In this document: positions 53,195 to 62,619 of the stretch, one piece after another
Numbering within the stretch: position 1 is the first letter of the stretch
Layout: the number at the start of each line of letters is the position of its first letter
Assembly (NCBI GenBank): GCA_049687015.1
Contig: JBAVIP010000029.1
Span: 1 to 64,000 of the forward strand
Direction of reading: 5' to 3'
Origin: Methylotenera_A sp049687015
Lineage (GTDB): Bacteria > Pseudomonadota > Gammaproteobacteria > Burkholderiales > Methylophilaceae
Length of the DNA stretch: 64,000 nucleotides
Position numbers and translations under genes: made by a program
The notes under the pieces: model-generated
What the model was told of the DNA's origin: nothing
Databases searched by the model: none
The model's input: only the letters and a program-made list of their open reading frames with translations

Positions 53195-54433
53195 CTATTT
53201 TTCGCTATTTACGAGTTTTTGCACCACCAAACTACCCACCATATCGCCCTGCACATTGACCGTGGTGCGTAAGGTATCGAGCAGCCTGTCAATCGGTAGC
53301 AAAATCGCAATGGCTTCGGCAGGTAAACCCACCGATTGCAACACCATGACCATCGTCACCATACCCGCACTGGGGATGCCTGGCGCGCCAATAGCAGCCA
53401 TCATGGCGGTGAAAAATACAATCAGTTGCTGCACAAAACCGAGTTCCACACCGACCAAATTGGCAATAAACAAGGCAGCTGCGGCCTCGTACAATGCAGT
53501 GCCATCCATATTGATGGTTGCGCCTAGCGGCACGACAAAACCAGCAATTTCTGGCTTAACATGCAAATGCTGCGTCACGCAGCGCAAAGTAACTGGCAGC
53601 GTAGCCGAACTTGAGCTGGTAGCAAACGCTGTCACTAAAGCCTCGCGCGCACCACGCCAAAACCAGAGTGGCGATTTGCCCGTAAACACATACAAAATCA
53701 AAGGCAAAATCACCACGCCGTGCAACAGTAACGTGCCGATAATAACCGCCACAAATTTAGCGAGCGTGCCCAGCATGGCAACATCTTGCACCGCAACCAG
53801 TTTAACCAGCAACGCCATGATACCGAGTGGCGCTAAGCGCATCACCCAGCCGACAATGCGCATGGTGATTTCTAAGCCTTCCTGTAACAGGGATAAAATA
53901 CTTTTATAACGCTCACCGCCCATTACTAGCGCAATGCCTAAAATAAGCGCAAACATCACCACAGCCAACACATTGCCCTGCGACAATGCCGCAAACGGAT
54001 TCACAAATAATCCATGTAAAAATTGTGCGAAAAACTCAGGTAATGGCAATTGCTTGGCTTCAAAGTTTTGCATGGCATGCTCAAACATCGGCAGGCTCAA
54101 CCCGCTACCCGGCTTGAAGTAAAGGCTGGCGGCCATGCCCAACAGCATCGCAATCGCCATGGAGCTTACAAAAAACAGAAGCGTGGTTACCCAGACGCGA
54201 TGCATTTGCTGGTGTTGCCGCAGATTAGCAATGCCCACGGTGATTGAGCAAAACACCAGTGGAATCAAAATCATTTTGAGTAAGTCTATAAACAGTGCGC
54301 CGACTAAGCCAGAGGCATACAAGCCTCCCTGCGCGACAGGGTTTTCTGCACCTAGTGTTTGAAAATACAACCCGACTGCAACACCAACAATTGCACCTAA
54401 TAAAATTTGGGCGTTAAGGCTTGGCAGTTTCAT
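53195..54433 (-). CDS. Dicarboxylate/amino acid:cation symporter (DAACS family)
   Basis: A 412-residue membrane protein with the Ser-rich hairpin ATSSSSATLPVTLRC, the GATINMDGTALYEA motif and PGIPSAGMVTM near the C-terminus. The family includes GltP and DctA; substrate uncertain between C4-dicarboxylate and glutamate/aspartate. Overlaps rsmB by 4 bp. Confidence 0.92.
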   Translation of the reverse strand: MKLPSLNAQILLGAIVGVAVGLYFQTLGAENPVAQGGLYASGLVGALFIDLLKMILIPLVFCSITVGIANLRQHQQMHRVWVTTLLFFVSSMAIAMLLGMAASLYFKPGSGLSLPMFEHAMQNFEAKQLPLPEFFAQFLHGLFVNPFAALSQGNVLAVVMFALILGIALVMGGERYKSILSLLQEGLEITMRIVGWVMRLAPLGIMALLVKLVAVQDVAMLGTLAKFVAVIIGTLLLHGVVILPLILYVFTGKSPLWFWRGAREALVTAFATSSSSATLPVTLRCVTQHLHVKPEIAGFVVPLGATINMDGTALYEAAAALFIANLVGVELGFVQQLIVFFTAMMAAIGAPGIPSAGMVTMVMVLQSVGLPAEAIAILLPIDRLLDTLRTTVNVQGDMVGSLVVQKLVNSEK

Positions 54434-55728
54434 TTTTGTTCAGTCTTCACCGCTATATTTCGCTCGAATACTGCGGCAAAAAAGCCATCTGTGCCATGCA
54501 GATGTGGCAATAGTTTTAAATATTTTCCCGTATCCAGCTTGATTTGCTGCTGGCTTAGAATTTCATTGGCTGGAATTAAACTAAATTCAGGATTTGCACT
54601 TAAAAACGCTTCTGCAATATCCTCGTTCTCATCTTGCAACAGGCTGCAAGTGGCGTAAATCAAGCGCCCGCCTGCTTTGGTCAGCTTAGCTGCGCGCGCC
54701 AGAATATTGGTTTGTTTTACGTTGAGCTCTGCTATATCTTCCGGTGTTTGGCGCCATTTTAAGTCTGGATTACGTCGCAAAGTACCCAGTCCGCTACAGG
54801 GCGCATCCACCAATACGCGATCAAACTTGCCGTTGAGGCGTTTTAATTTGGGGTCGGTTTCGCTGCTGATGACTTGAGCATGCAAGTTTGATAGCCCAGA
54901 GCGTTTTAGGCGTTGTCCCAAATTTTGTAAGCGCCTTTCTGAAACATCAAACGCATAAAGGCGGCCTGTGTTTTTCATCAGCGCGCCTATGGCCAGACTT
55001 TTCCCGCCCGCGCCGGCACAGAAATCCGCCACCATTTGGCCACGCTTAGGTGCGACTAAATACGCCAATAACTGGCTGCCTTCATCCTGCACTTCGATTT
55101 TGCCTTCGGTAAACAATACATGACGGCTGATGCCCATGCGATTTGGCATGCGAATGCCAACAGGTGAATAGGGTGTAGGCACAATAATATCTTCGTTAGA
55201 AGTATTTTCAGCCAGCATTTTCGCTAATACATCATCACGGCTGCCTTTGATGGTGTTGACGCGTAAATCCAAACTCGCCTGCTCAAGCATGCTACGGCAA
55301 ATCGTCAGCGCTTCTGCTTCGCCATATTGCGCCACCAGCTTATCCCACAGCCAATCCCGCACGTCGGCCTGCACAGCCAATGGTAAATTTTCGGTAGATT
55401 TGGCTTTAATGGCATGCGCCCACTCGGTCTGCTGCTCGTTCAATACCGATTCAAGCTCACGGATACTTTTACCTTGCACGCGCAGCAGCCAGGCCAATAT
55501 GAGTTTACGCGCGTCATCCGGATCGTCTTCCTCATTGGCAGTGACGGTGCTTAGATAGCGCAAACGGCGTAACACGCCATACACGCTCTCAGCCACAAAA
55601 GCGCGATCCTTGGTACCAAGCTCACGGTTATTCCGAAAAAATTCACTCAATTTTGCGTCGGCCGGACTATTGAAATCAAGCAGGTTTGCCAGCACCACAG
55701 CGGCTTGACGAATTAGATTTGCATTCAT
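54430..55728 (-). CDS. rsmB: 16S rRNA (cytosine-967-C5)-methyltransferase
   Basis: A 432-residue enzyme: N-terminal NusB-like RNA-binding domain (1-140) and C-terminal Rossmann methyltransferase with FCAGAGGKSLAI, VDAPCSGLGTLRRNPD and the catalytic Cys motif YATCSLLQDENED. Start MNANLIRQAAVVLANLLD is typical. It follows the DUF3108 genes with a 34-bp gap. Confidence 0.96.
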   Translation of the reverse strand: MNANLIRQAAVVLANLLDFNSPADAKLSEFFRNNRELGTKDRAFVAESVYGVLRRLRYLSTVTANEEDDPDDARKLILAWLLRVQGKSIRELESVLNEQQTEWAHAIKAKSTENLPLAVQADVRDWLWDKLVAQYGEAEALTICRSMLEQASLDLRVNTIKGSRDDVLAKMLAENTSNEDIIVPTPYSPVGIRMPNRMGISRHVLFTEGKIEVQDEGSQLLAYLVAPKRGQMVADFCAGAGGKSLAIGALMKNTGRLYAFDVSERRLQNLGQRLKRSGLSNLHAQVISSETDPKLKRLNGKFDRVLVDAPCSGLGTLRRNPDLKWRQTPEDIAELNVKQTNILARAAKLTKAGGRLIYATCSLLQDENEDIAEAFLSANPEFSLIPANEILSQQQIKLDTGKYLKLLPHLHGTDGFFAAVFERNIAVKTEQK

Positions 55729-55762
55729 TATTTATCTTTTAAAAGTTGAGTTAATTGTTTTG

Positions 55763-56887
55763 CTAATTATTTACTGTGGGGCGGTTAGTATTGATACGAG
55801 TTGCCACCATTTCAACTACTTTGCCATTTTTATCTATTTTACGGATTTTTACCGGCACATATTGATAATCTATCGCTAGCCACAGCTCGGCTTTTTCATC
55901 TGCATCATTGCCGCTGTGCGTAATATGGATGGTTTTAAGCTCACCAAGCGTAGTATTGATGTTTTCTTCACCCTCAAAGCTATAGTCATAAGTGGTTAAT
56001 TTTTTGCCGGTAGCAATATGAATTTGCATGGTTTGCAAAGGCGCCACATACATAAATTGATACATAAAACTCAGCAAGTCCTGTGCGCCTTCAGGTAAAT
56101 CATCGGTTCTAGCGCCTTTTGAAGTCTGCGAAATCACTTTTTTTGCTTGCCAATCAAAATTCACTTTGCGGGTTTTATCCGTTTTATTACCAAACTGGTA
56201 CAAATAACTAACTGGCTGCAGTCCTGTTTTGGTAAGTACGCCCTCACTGGTTTGCAATAAATCGGGTAGCAACAACCCCACCAAGCCGCTGCCCTCTGTG
56301 AGCCAACTCAGTTGATATTGCTGATTTTCAATTAAGTTATAAGTGATTTTGGCCTTGCCTTCTGCATTACCATCTATTTTTGTTCGTACATCAAAATCAG
56401 TTTCTACATATTGATAGGCATTTTCATTAATCACCAAGCCTATATCCGCAGGCTGCGGTTCTTCCTGCTGCTCTGGCTGGCTGGCTTCTGGTTCGCTACT
56501 TTGTGGCTGCGGCGGATTTTCGACTACTGGCGCAGCTTCTGGAATGGGTTCTGCAATAGGTTCAGCTGGTTCGACTGCTGCCACGGCTTGATCAGGCTCT
56601 ATAGCTTCTTCAACTTTAGGCTCTGTAACAGGTTTAGGTGGCTCAATTGGTGTTGGTACTGGTTTTGGTGCAACGGTTTCTTCTGGCTTGGGTATTTCAA
56701 CTTTTTTAGCTACTGCTTTAGGCATCTGAATTCTTGCTTCAATCACATGCATTTCTTTTTTTAAACTTGGCAGTGTTAAATCAAGCTTTCCCAATAAAAA
56801 AGCATGCAGCACCACTGATACCACCAAAGCAATCGCAAGCCGTTTATAGCTTGGATCTTGCAGTATCCGTTCTAACTTATTCCACAT
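55763..56887 (-). CDS. DUF3108 protein with TonB-like N-terminal anchor and Pro/Glu linker
   Basis: A 374-residue protein: one N-terminal membrane helix (about 17-33, LAIALVVSVVLHAFLLG, a TonB-like start), a Pro/Glu/Ala-rich linker (about 45-150, with EPKP/EPIPE units), then a DUF3108 periplasmic beta domain (about 155-370) with EGAQDLLSFMYQFMY and LWLAIDYQYVPVKIRK. The linker could span the periplasm. Overlaps the preceding DUF3108 gene by 11 bp. Confidence 0.85.
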   Translation of the reverse strand: MWNKLERILQDPSYKRLAIALVVSVVLHAFLLGKLDLTLPSLKKEMHVIEARIQMPKAVAKKVEIPKPEETVAPKPVPTPIEPPKPVTEPKVEEAIEPDQAVAAVEPAEPIAEPIPEAAPVVENPPQPQSSEPEASQPEQQEEPQPADIGLVINENAYQYVETDFDVRTKIDGNAEGKAKITYNLIENQQYQLSWLTEGSGLVGLLLPDLLQTSEGVLTKTGLQPVSYLYQFGNKTDKTRKVNFDWQAKKVISQTSKGARTDDLPEGAQDLLSFMYQFMYVAPLQTMQIHIATGKKLTTYDYSFEGEENINTTLGELKTIHITHSGNDADEKAELWLAIDYQYVPVKIRKIDKNGKVVEMVATRINTNRPTVNN

Positions 56888-57596
56888 GAATTTTTGTTAG
56901 CGTTTGCGTTAATGTGGCGCCATTTTCATCCGTAAGCATGTAGCGCACTGGCAAGTAAAATTGCTCTTCTGCCAACCAAAGTTGTTTTTTATCCGGCCCC
57001 TCTGCGCTACTTAAGTGCAAGGTTTTATAGCTAGCATTTCTAGCTTCAAGCATTAGGCCACGTTCAATTATTTTGTATTGATACTGATTTAACTTTTTAC
57101 CCGTAGTAAGACTTACTTTAACCTCATCTGGCTTACTTTCATTTTTTTGGGCTAAGCTAAACATAAACTGATACGCATAGCTCACTAAATCCTGCGTTCC
57201 CTTTTCTAAAATAGCGGTTTTAATTTTACCTTTTACCTGCATATTGAGAGTGTTGTTGACCCAATCAAAATCCGTAATTAATGATTTTTTAGCATTGTCG
57301 CCCTGATGCAGCTCGAAATGGCTCGGCTTTAGGCCATCATTAGTGACCTCACCCTTACTGGTCAGTTTGCGCTCTCCAAATAGGGCATATATGCCAATTC
57401 CCTTGGTAATGGATTCTATGCGGTATAGCTTTCCATCATTAACAAAAGTTTCGCGAACGTTGGCAAATGGCTTGCCATCACGTGTGACTTCATACTCAAG
57501 TAGAATGCTTTTTGGTTGGGCAAATGCAGGCTGTGCAAGCGCCACTTTTACCGTTAGCAAAAAAAGAAATATTATGAATTGCGTTAGTTTCAGCAT
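56877..57596 (-). CDS. DUF3108 periplasmic protein
   Basis: A 239-residue protein with a signal peptide (about 1-26) and a DUF3108 domain: GLKPSHFELHQGDNAKKS, KGTQDLVSYAYQFMFSL and KKQLWLAEEQFYLPVRYML. It shares the same blocks as its neighbour, so the two are probably diverged duplicates. Function unknown. It lies downstream of purM with a 74-bp gap. Confidence 0.85.
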   Translation of the reverse strand: MLKLTQFIIFLFLLTVKVALAQPAFAQPKSILLEYEVTRDGKPFANVRETFVNDGKLYRIESITKGIGIYALFGERKLTSKGEVTNDGLKPSHFELHQGDNAKKSLITDFDWVNNTLNMQVKGKIKTAILEKGTQDLVSYAYQFMFSLAQKNESKPDEVKVSLTTGKKLNQYQYKIIERGLMLEARNASYKTLHLSSAEGPDKKQLWLAEEQFYLPVRYMLTDENGATLTQTLTKIHVE

Positions 57597-57670
57597 GCGT
57601 TACTCTAAAAAGTTTGTGTGAAACCACTTAACGCATCGTATCAAAATGCGTTGTCGAAAATAGTATGCGG

Positions 57671-58720
57671 CTAAACCACGATAGTAGGCGCTTCGCCTGC
57701 ATTTTGTGCACGAATGGTGCCAATTTCATACACAGTTTCGCCTGAAACTTGCAACAATTGTTTTGCCTGTTCTGCATGCTCTTTGGCCACAATCACCGCC
57801 ATACCGATACCGCAGTTAAAGGTTTTATACATCTCGCTATGGGTAATATTGCCTTGCGCCTGCAGCCATTTAAACAATGGCGGCAGATCCCAGCTGGTTG
57901 CTTTAATTTCGGCAGTTAAACCTACTGGCAACACGCGTGGAATGTTCTCGGTAATGCCGCCACCGGTAATGTGCGCCATGCCCTTTACGGGCAAGGCTTC
58001 AATGAGTTTCAATATAGATTTTACATAAATTCTGGTAGGCGCCATCACCACCTCTTTAAACTTCCTGCCATGAAAATCCGATTCAAAATCAATGTCCGAT
58101 TTTTCAATCAGCTTGCGAATCAGCGAGTAACCATTGGAATGCGCGCCACTGGAAGCCAAGCCCAGCACCACATCGCCGACGGCAATCGTAGTGCCATTGA
58201 TGATATTGGCTTTATCCACACAGCCCACTGCAAAGCCTGCCAAATCGTACTCACCGGCTGGATACATGCCTGGCATTTCTGCCGTTTCGCCGCCTACCAG
58301 TGCGCAACCTGATTGTTCGCAACCTTCGGCAATGCCCTTGATCACCTGCGCAGCCGTGCCGACTTCCAGCTTGCCGCAGGCAAAATAATCAAGAAAGAAT
58401 AGCGGCTCGGCGCCCTGCACGAGAATATCGTTCACGCTCATCGCCACCAGATCGATACCCACGGTATCGTGCTTATTCAGCTCGAACGCCAATTTTAGTT
58501 TAGTACCCACGCCATCAGTACCTGAAACCAGAATCGGTTCTTTGAATTTTTTCGGCATTGCAAATAGCGAGCCAAAGCCGCCAATACCACCCAGCACCTC
58601 AGGCCGCATGGTGCGCTTGGCGAATGGCTTGATTTGCTCCACAAGCGCATCGCCTGCTTCGATATCAACACCCGCATCGCGGTAACTAATGGAAGTTTTA
58701 TCTGATGTATTTGTAGTCAA
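57671..58720 (-). CDS. purM: Phosphoribosylformylglycinamidine cyclo-ligase
   Basis: A 349-residue AIR synthetase: SYRDAGVDIEAGDALVEQIK at the start, VSGTDGVGTKLKLAF, DLVAMSVNDILVQGAEPLFFLDY and GGETAEMPGMYPAGEYDLAGFAVG. It closes the imidazole ring in purine synthesis. Divergent from the AI-2E permease gene, the usual beta/gamma order near hda. Confidence 0.98.
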   Translation of the reverse strand: MTTNTSDKTSISYRDAGVDIEAGDALVEQIKPFAKRTMRPEVLGGIGGFGSLFAMPKKFKEPILVSGTDGVGTKLKLAFELNKHDTVGIDLVAMSVNDILVQGAEPLFFLDYFACGKLEVGTAAQVIKGIAEGCEQSGCALVGGETAEMPGMYPAGEYDLAGFAVGCVDKANIINGTTIAVGDVVLGLASSGAHSNGYSLIRKLIEKSDIDFESDFHGRKFKEVVMAPTRIYVKSILKLIEALPVKGMAHITGGGITENIPRVLPVGLTAEIKATSWDLPPLFKWLQAQGNITHSEMYKTFNCGIGMAVIVAKEHAEQAKQLLQVSGETVYEIGTIRAQNAGEAPTIVV

Positions 58721-58776
58721 AGCTATGCTCGTTTCTAAATCTTGGGGTTATTTACAACGTTGTGGGTTTATTTAAG

Positions 58777-58782
58777 TATAAT
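58777..58782 (+). promoter_or_regulatory. Candidate -10 element before the AI-2E permease gene
   Basis: A perfect TATAAT lies 33 bp ahead of the ATG in the 94-bp divergent gap with purM. No clear -35 is found at 16-18 bp; TTTACA is 20 bp away. Confidence 0.4.
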
Positions 58783-58814
58783 TTCTCAGATAGCATTTTA
58801 ACGCACTATGCCTA

Positions 58815-59915
58815 ATGAACCAAAAAAACACTGCAAACCACAATTCTAGCAATAATTTTTTAGCCAACAATCGCTGGTTGATCCTCGTTGCGGTTTTTGT
58901 ATTTTTCATTTATTTGCTGCTGCCCGTGCTCACGCCTTTTTTAATTGCGGCGATATTGGCCTATATCTGCGACCCGCTCGTCGACAAGCTTAGTGAATGG
59001 GGTATAGGCAAATTCAAAATTGGCCGCACGCTTGCCACGGCATTGATAATGCTGGCAATCTTCGCCACCATATTTTTACTATTTTTAATATTAATCCCGC
59101 TCTTGCATAAAGAATCTTTGCTTATTGTGGAACGGCTTCCCGCCTTTATCGGCCGCCTTCGCGATTCGATCGAGCCCTGGCTGCATGCCAGATTCGGCAT
59201 TCATTTCGATGTGAATAGCGCGCAAATTCAGGAACTTATCACCAAAAACTGGAAAACGGCAGGCGACTTTCTTGGTGAAACCCTAAAACTGGTAGGAGGC
59301 CATGGCATGGCGCTCCTCGGCATGGTCGCCAATATTTTACTGTTACCAGTGGTGCTGTTTTATTTGCTGCGCGACTGGGATGGCTTTATTGCAAGCATCG
59401 GCCAATTAGTGCCACGCGACTGGCACGATAAAACCGTCACCATTGCCAAAGAAGTCGACCAGGTGCTCGCCGAATTTCTGCGCGGACAACTGATGGTGAT
59501 GCTCGCCATGAGCCTGTTTTACACCATTGGCCTGTGGATCGCTGGGCTTGATATGGCTTTGCCGATTGGTTTGATCGCAGGCTTGCTGGGGTTTGTGCCT
59601 TATTTAGGCATTGCCCTGGGCGTGGCATTGGCGCTGCTTGTAGCAGCATTGCAATTTACCAGCTTAGGGCAGGTCATCCCGGTTTTACTGGTATTTGGCA
59701 TCGGCCAATTGCTGGAAAGCATGGTACTCACGCCAAAAGTGGTGGGGCATCGCATCGGTTTGCATCCGGTTGTAGTGATTTTCGCTTTGCTGGCAGGCGG
59801 CCAACTATTCGGCTTCGCCGGCGTGTTGCTCGCGCTGCCTGTCAGCGCGGCCATTGCGGTCGGTTTGCGCCACACCCGGGATAGTTATCTGGGTAGTGAT
59901 GCCTATTTAAAATAA
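58815..59915 (+). CDS. AI-2E family transporter (PerM-like permease)
   Basis: A 366-residue membrane protein with about eight helices and family blocks PVLTPFLIAAILAYICDPLVD, GFVPYLGIALGVALALLVA and PKVVGHRIGLHPVVVIFALL. Members are exporters or Na+/H+ antiporters; the AI-2 link is not established for most. It precedes hda by 22 bp and is likely co-transcribed. Confidence 0.9.
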   Translation: MNQKNTANHNSSNNFLANNRWLILVAVFVFFIYLLLPVLTPFLIAAILAYICDPLVDKLSEWGIGKFKIGRTLATALIMLAIFATIFLLFLILIPLLHKESLLIVERLPAFIGRLRDSIEPWLHARFGIHFDVNSAQIQELITKNWKTAGDFLGETLKLVGGHGMALLGMVANILLLPVVLFYLLRDWDGFIASIGQLVPRDWHDKTVTIAKEVDQVLAEFLRGQLMVMLAMSLFYTIGLWIAGLDMALPIGLIAGLLGFVPYLGIALGVALALLVAALQFTSLGQVIPVLLVFGIGQLLESMVLTPKVVGHRIGLHPVVVIFALLAGGQLFGFAGVLLALPVSAAIAVGLRHTRDSYLGSDAYLK

Positions 59916-59937
59916 TGTTGTTTTATTAACAATAGGC

Positions 59938-60543
59938 ATGAAGCAACTCCTTTTAGACATCAAGCCTGCTGCTACGCCTTCGCTGCAAAACTTTGTGGCG
60001 GGTCGCAATGCAGAAGCGCTTGCCAGCCTGAACGCTGCACTAAGCAGCCAGGCACAACCGCGTTTTATCTACTTGTGGGGCGAAGCCGGCAGTGGAAAAA
60101 GCCATTTATTATCGGCCTGTGAGGCAATAGGGGCAAGGGTTGCAGACGATGTGCATTTACTCGATAACGAAGCGCAGATTGATTTATTCAACACCTACAA
60201 CCAACTCAAAGAAACCGGCGGTATTCTGATTACAGCCGGCTTGCATGCGCCTGCACAGATGAATCTGCGCGACGACCTCGCCACCCGACTGGCCTGGGGG
60301 CTGGTGTATCAACTGCATCCCCTTAATGACGATGAAAAGGCACAGGCCTTAAAACAGCATGCCACTGAGCGCGGCATGAAACTGCCCGATGAAGTCGTCG
60401 ACTACTGTCTGCGCTACTTGCGCCGTGATTTACCTACCTTAATGGCGACATTGGATGCGCTGGATGAATGGTCACTAACGACCCATAAGCCGATTACCGT
60501 GCCGATGCTGCGCAAATTATTACAACTGAATTTAGAACTTTAA
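59938..60543 (+). CDS. hda: DnaA inactivator Hda (DnaA-like AAA+ protein)
   Basis: A 201-residue DnaA-related ATPase lacking the DNA-binding domain. The N-terminus MKQLLLDI contains a clamp-binding motif of the QLxLDL type; P-loop GEAGSGKSHLL; Walker B-like ADDVHLLD; sensor region DDLATRLAWGLVYQL. It stimulates ATP hydrolysis by DnaA at the sliding clamp, limiting re-initiation. Confidence 0.92.
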   Translation: MKQLLLDIKPAATPSLQNFVAGRNAEALASLNAALSSQAQPRFIYLWGEAGSGKSHLLSACEAIGARVADDVHLLDNEAQIDLFNTYNQLKETGGILITAGLHAPAQMNLRDDLATRLAWGLVYQLHPLNDDEKAQALKQHATERGMKLPDEVVDYCLRYLRRDLPTLMATLDALDEWSLTTHKPITVPMLRKLLQLNLEL

Positions 60544-60555
60544 CGATCATAACCC

Positions 60556-62319
60556 ATGCTTAGAGTCACTGAAATCAAACTGCCTTTAACCAGCGCGACG
60601 GACAAGGGACATTCGAACAACGAAATCAAAGCGGCGTTAATCAAAAAGCTGGCGATTAACCCGGCTGATTTGATCGAGTTTTCCATTTTCAAACGCGGCG
60701 TGGACGCGCGCAAGGCCAACGCGATTTTACTGGTGTATTCGCTGGATGTCAGCGTGAATAACGAGGCCAAGTTGTTAGCCAGATTCGCCAAAGACCCGCA
60801 TGTAAAACCGGCGCCGGATACCAGCTATCAATTTGTGGCTTTTACGCCCGATAGTTTTGCTGCCACGAAGAAAAGCGAGAATTTAACTACGAAGGTGAAG
60901 CAAGGCGACAACGAGAGAGCTTCGCAGATAGTACACAAAGTACAGCAAGAAGCGAGCGAGGCGGTCAACGCTGCATCGCCGAGAGAGTTAAATTTGCAGC
61001 CGCGTCCTGTCATCGTGGGTTTTGGCCCTGCCGGTATTTTTGCAGCGCTCATTCTGGCGCAATCCGGCTTTAAGCCGATTGTGCTTGAGCGCGGCAAGCG
61101 CGTGCGCGAGCGCACCAAGGACACTTGGGATTTTTGGCGAAAATCCAAGCTTAATCCGGAATCGAACGTGCAGTTCGGCGAAGGCGGCGCAGGCACGTTC
61201 TCCGATGGCAAACTTTACAGCCAGATTAAAGACCCCAAACATTACGGCCGCAAAGTCTTGCAGGAATTTGTAAAAGCAGGCGCGCCGGAAGAAATTATGT
61301 ACGTCAGCCATCCGCATATCGGCACATTCAGGCTGGTCGGCATGGTGGAAGAAATGCGCAAAACGATTGAATCGCTTGGCGGCGAGATTCGTTTCGAAAG
61401 CCGTGTGGATGATATTGAAATCGGCAACGGCCAGGTGCAAGGCGTAGTGCTGCAAACGGGCGAACGCATCGCCACCAATCACCTGATCCTGGCAGTTGGC
61501 CACAGCGCACGCGATACATTCGAGATGATTCACAAAAAAGGCATTTATATTGAGGCTAAACCTTTTTCAATCGGGTTTCGCATCGAGCATCCGCAGTCGC
61601 TCATTGACCGCGCACGTCATGGCGCAAATGCGCAGCACCCTATTTTAGGCGCGGCAGATTACAAACTGGTGCATCATGCCAGCAACGGGCGCAGCGTCTA
61701 CAGCTTTTGCATGTGCCCGGGCGGCACTGTGGTCGCGGCAGCATCCGAAGAAGGCCGCGTAGTCACTAACGGCATGAGCCAGTATTCGCGTAACGAGCGC
61801 AATGCCAATGCTGGCATCGTGGTCGGCATTACGCCGGAAATCGATTTCCCTGGTCATCCGCTCGCTGGCATGGCATTGCAACGTGAACTGGAGGCAAAAG
61901 CCTATGCTCTGGGAGGCAGTAACTATGCGGCTCCCGGACAGCTGATTGGTGACTTTCTGGCCAATAAGCCTTCAACGAAATTTGGCAAAGTGACGCCTTC
62001 TTATACCCCGGGCGTGCATCTTACCAATCTGGATTCTGCGCTACCCGAATTCGCGATTACTGCCATCCGCGAGGCGATTCCAGCATTTGCCAAACAAATT
62101 AAAGGCTTTGACCTGGCGGATGGCATTTTAACCGGTGTGGAAACACGCACCTCATCGCCGATTCGTATCAAGCGCGATGACGACAGCCTGCAGAGCATCA
62201 ACACCAAAGGCTTGTATCCGTGCGGCGAAGGCGCAGGCTATGCAGGCGGCATTTTATCGGCCGGCGTGGATGGCATTAAAGTGGCCGAAGCGGTCGCGTT
62301 GAGCATCAGCGGTCTGTAA
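60556..62319 (+). CDS. FAD-dependent dehydrogenase (COG2509-like) with an inserted linker
   Basis: A 587-residue flavoprotein: N-terminal domain 1-95, FAD site VIVGFGPAGIFAALILAQ (152-169), GEGGAGTFSDGKLYSQ, LAVGHSARDTFEM, and C-terminal GEGAGYAGGILSAGVDG. Substrate unknown. Between the two domains (about residues 105-148) lies a charged, low-conservation linker KVKQGDNERASQIVHKVQQE..., encoded by DNA related to the repeat at 28177-28292. It follows hda by 12 bp. Confidence 0.9.
   Translation: MLRVTEIKLPLTSATDKGHSNNEIKAALIKKLAINPADLIEFSIFKRGVDARKANAILLVYSLDVSVNNEAKLLARFAKDPHVKPAPDTSYQFVAFTPDSFAATKKSENLTTKVKQGDNERASQIVHKVQQEASEAVNAASPRELNLQPRPVIVGFGPAGIFAALILAQSGFKPIVLERGKRVRERTKDTWDFWRKSKLNPESNVQFGEGGAGTFSDGKLYSQIKDPKHYGRKVLQEFVKAGAPEEIMYVSHPHIGTFRLVGMVEEMRKTIESLGGEIRFESRVDDIEIGNGQVQGVVLQTGERIATNHLILAVGHSARDTFEMIHKKGIYIEAKPFSIGFRIEHPQSLIDRARHGANAQHPILGAADYKLVHHASNGRSVYSFCMCPGGTVVAAASEEGRVVTNGMSQYSRNERNANAGIVVGITPEIDFPGHPLAGMALQRELEAKAYALGGSNYAAPGQLIGDFLANKPSTKFGKVTPSYTPGVHLTNLDSALPEFAITAIREAIPAFAKQIKGFDLADGILTGVETRTSSPIRIKRDDDSLQSINTKGLYPCGEGAGYAGGILSAGVDGIKVAEAVALSISGL
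60895..60985. repeat. Repeat-like element absorbed into the flavoprotein coding sequence
   Basis: The stretch contains GAAGCAAGGCGACAACGAG, a central TAGTACACAAAGTACA palindrome-like core and GTCAACGCTGC, in the same order and spacing as GAAGCGCAAGGCGCACGGAG, TGTACACGAAGTACA and GCGCAACGCAGC at 28194-28270. It is open in the reading frame and adds about 30 residues between domains. Confidence 0.55.
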
Positions 62320-62405
62320 CCAAAATCACAGTTGAACATCATATAAAAAAGTATAGTATGGACGTTGTCCTTAAATAGACGATTTCTATGCTGAGAGGAA
62401 ATAAA

Positions 62406-62600
62406 ATGAAAGTAAATGTGGGTGGTGTTGATCGCGTGATACGCATTGTTGTCGGGTTGGCTCTGATTGCTTGGGTGCTATTTGCTAATGGCCCTGTGTG
62501 GGCATGGATAGGCGTTGTGGCATTGGCTACGGGCTTGATTAATTTTTGTCCTGCTTATGCACTGTTAGGTATGAGCACCTGCAAAACCAAGCAACCATAA
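62406..62600 (+). CDS. DUF2892 small membrane protein
   Basis: A 64-residue protein with two hydrophobic segments: MKVNVGGVDRVIRIVVGLAL and INFCPAYALLGMSTC. Such YgaP-like membrane domains are often near rhodanese or sulfur genes; soxYZ is adjacent. I chose ATG 62406 because GAGAGGA lies 7 bp upstream; an upstream in-frame ATG at 62388 overlaps this ribosome site. Confidence 0.87.
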   Translation: MKVNVGGVDRVIRIVVGLALIAWVLFANGPVWAWIGVVALATGLINFCPAYALLGMSTCKTKQP

Positions 62601-62619
62601 TTCTTTGTAAGCACAAGTT

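Noticed and set aside
60556..62319. Pseudogene status for the flavoprotein because of the inserted element
   Set aside because: The frame is intact and all FAD motifs are present on both sides of the insert.
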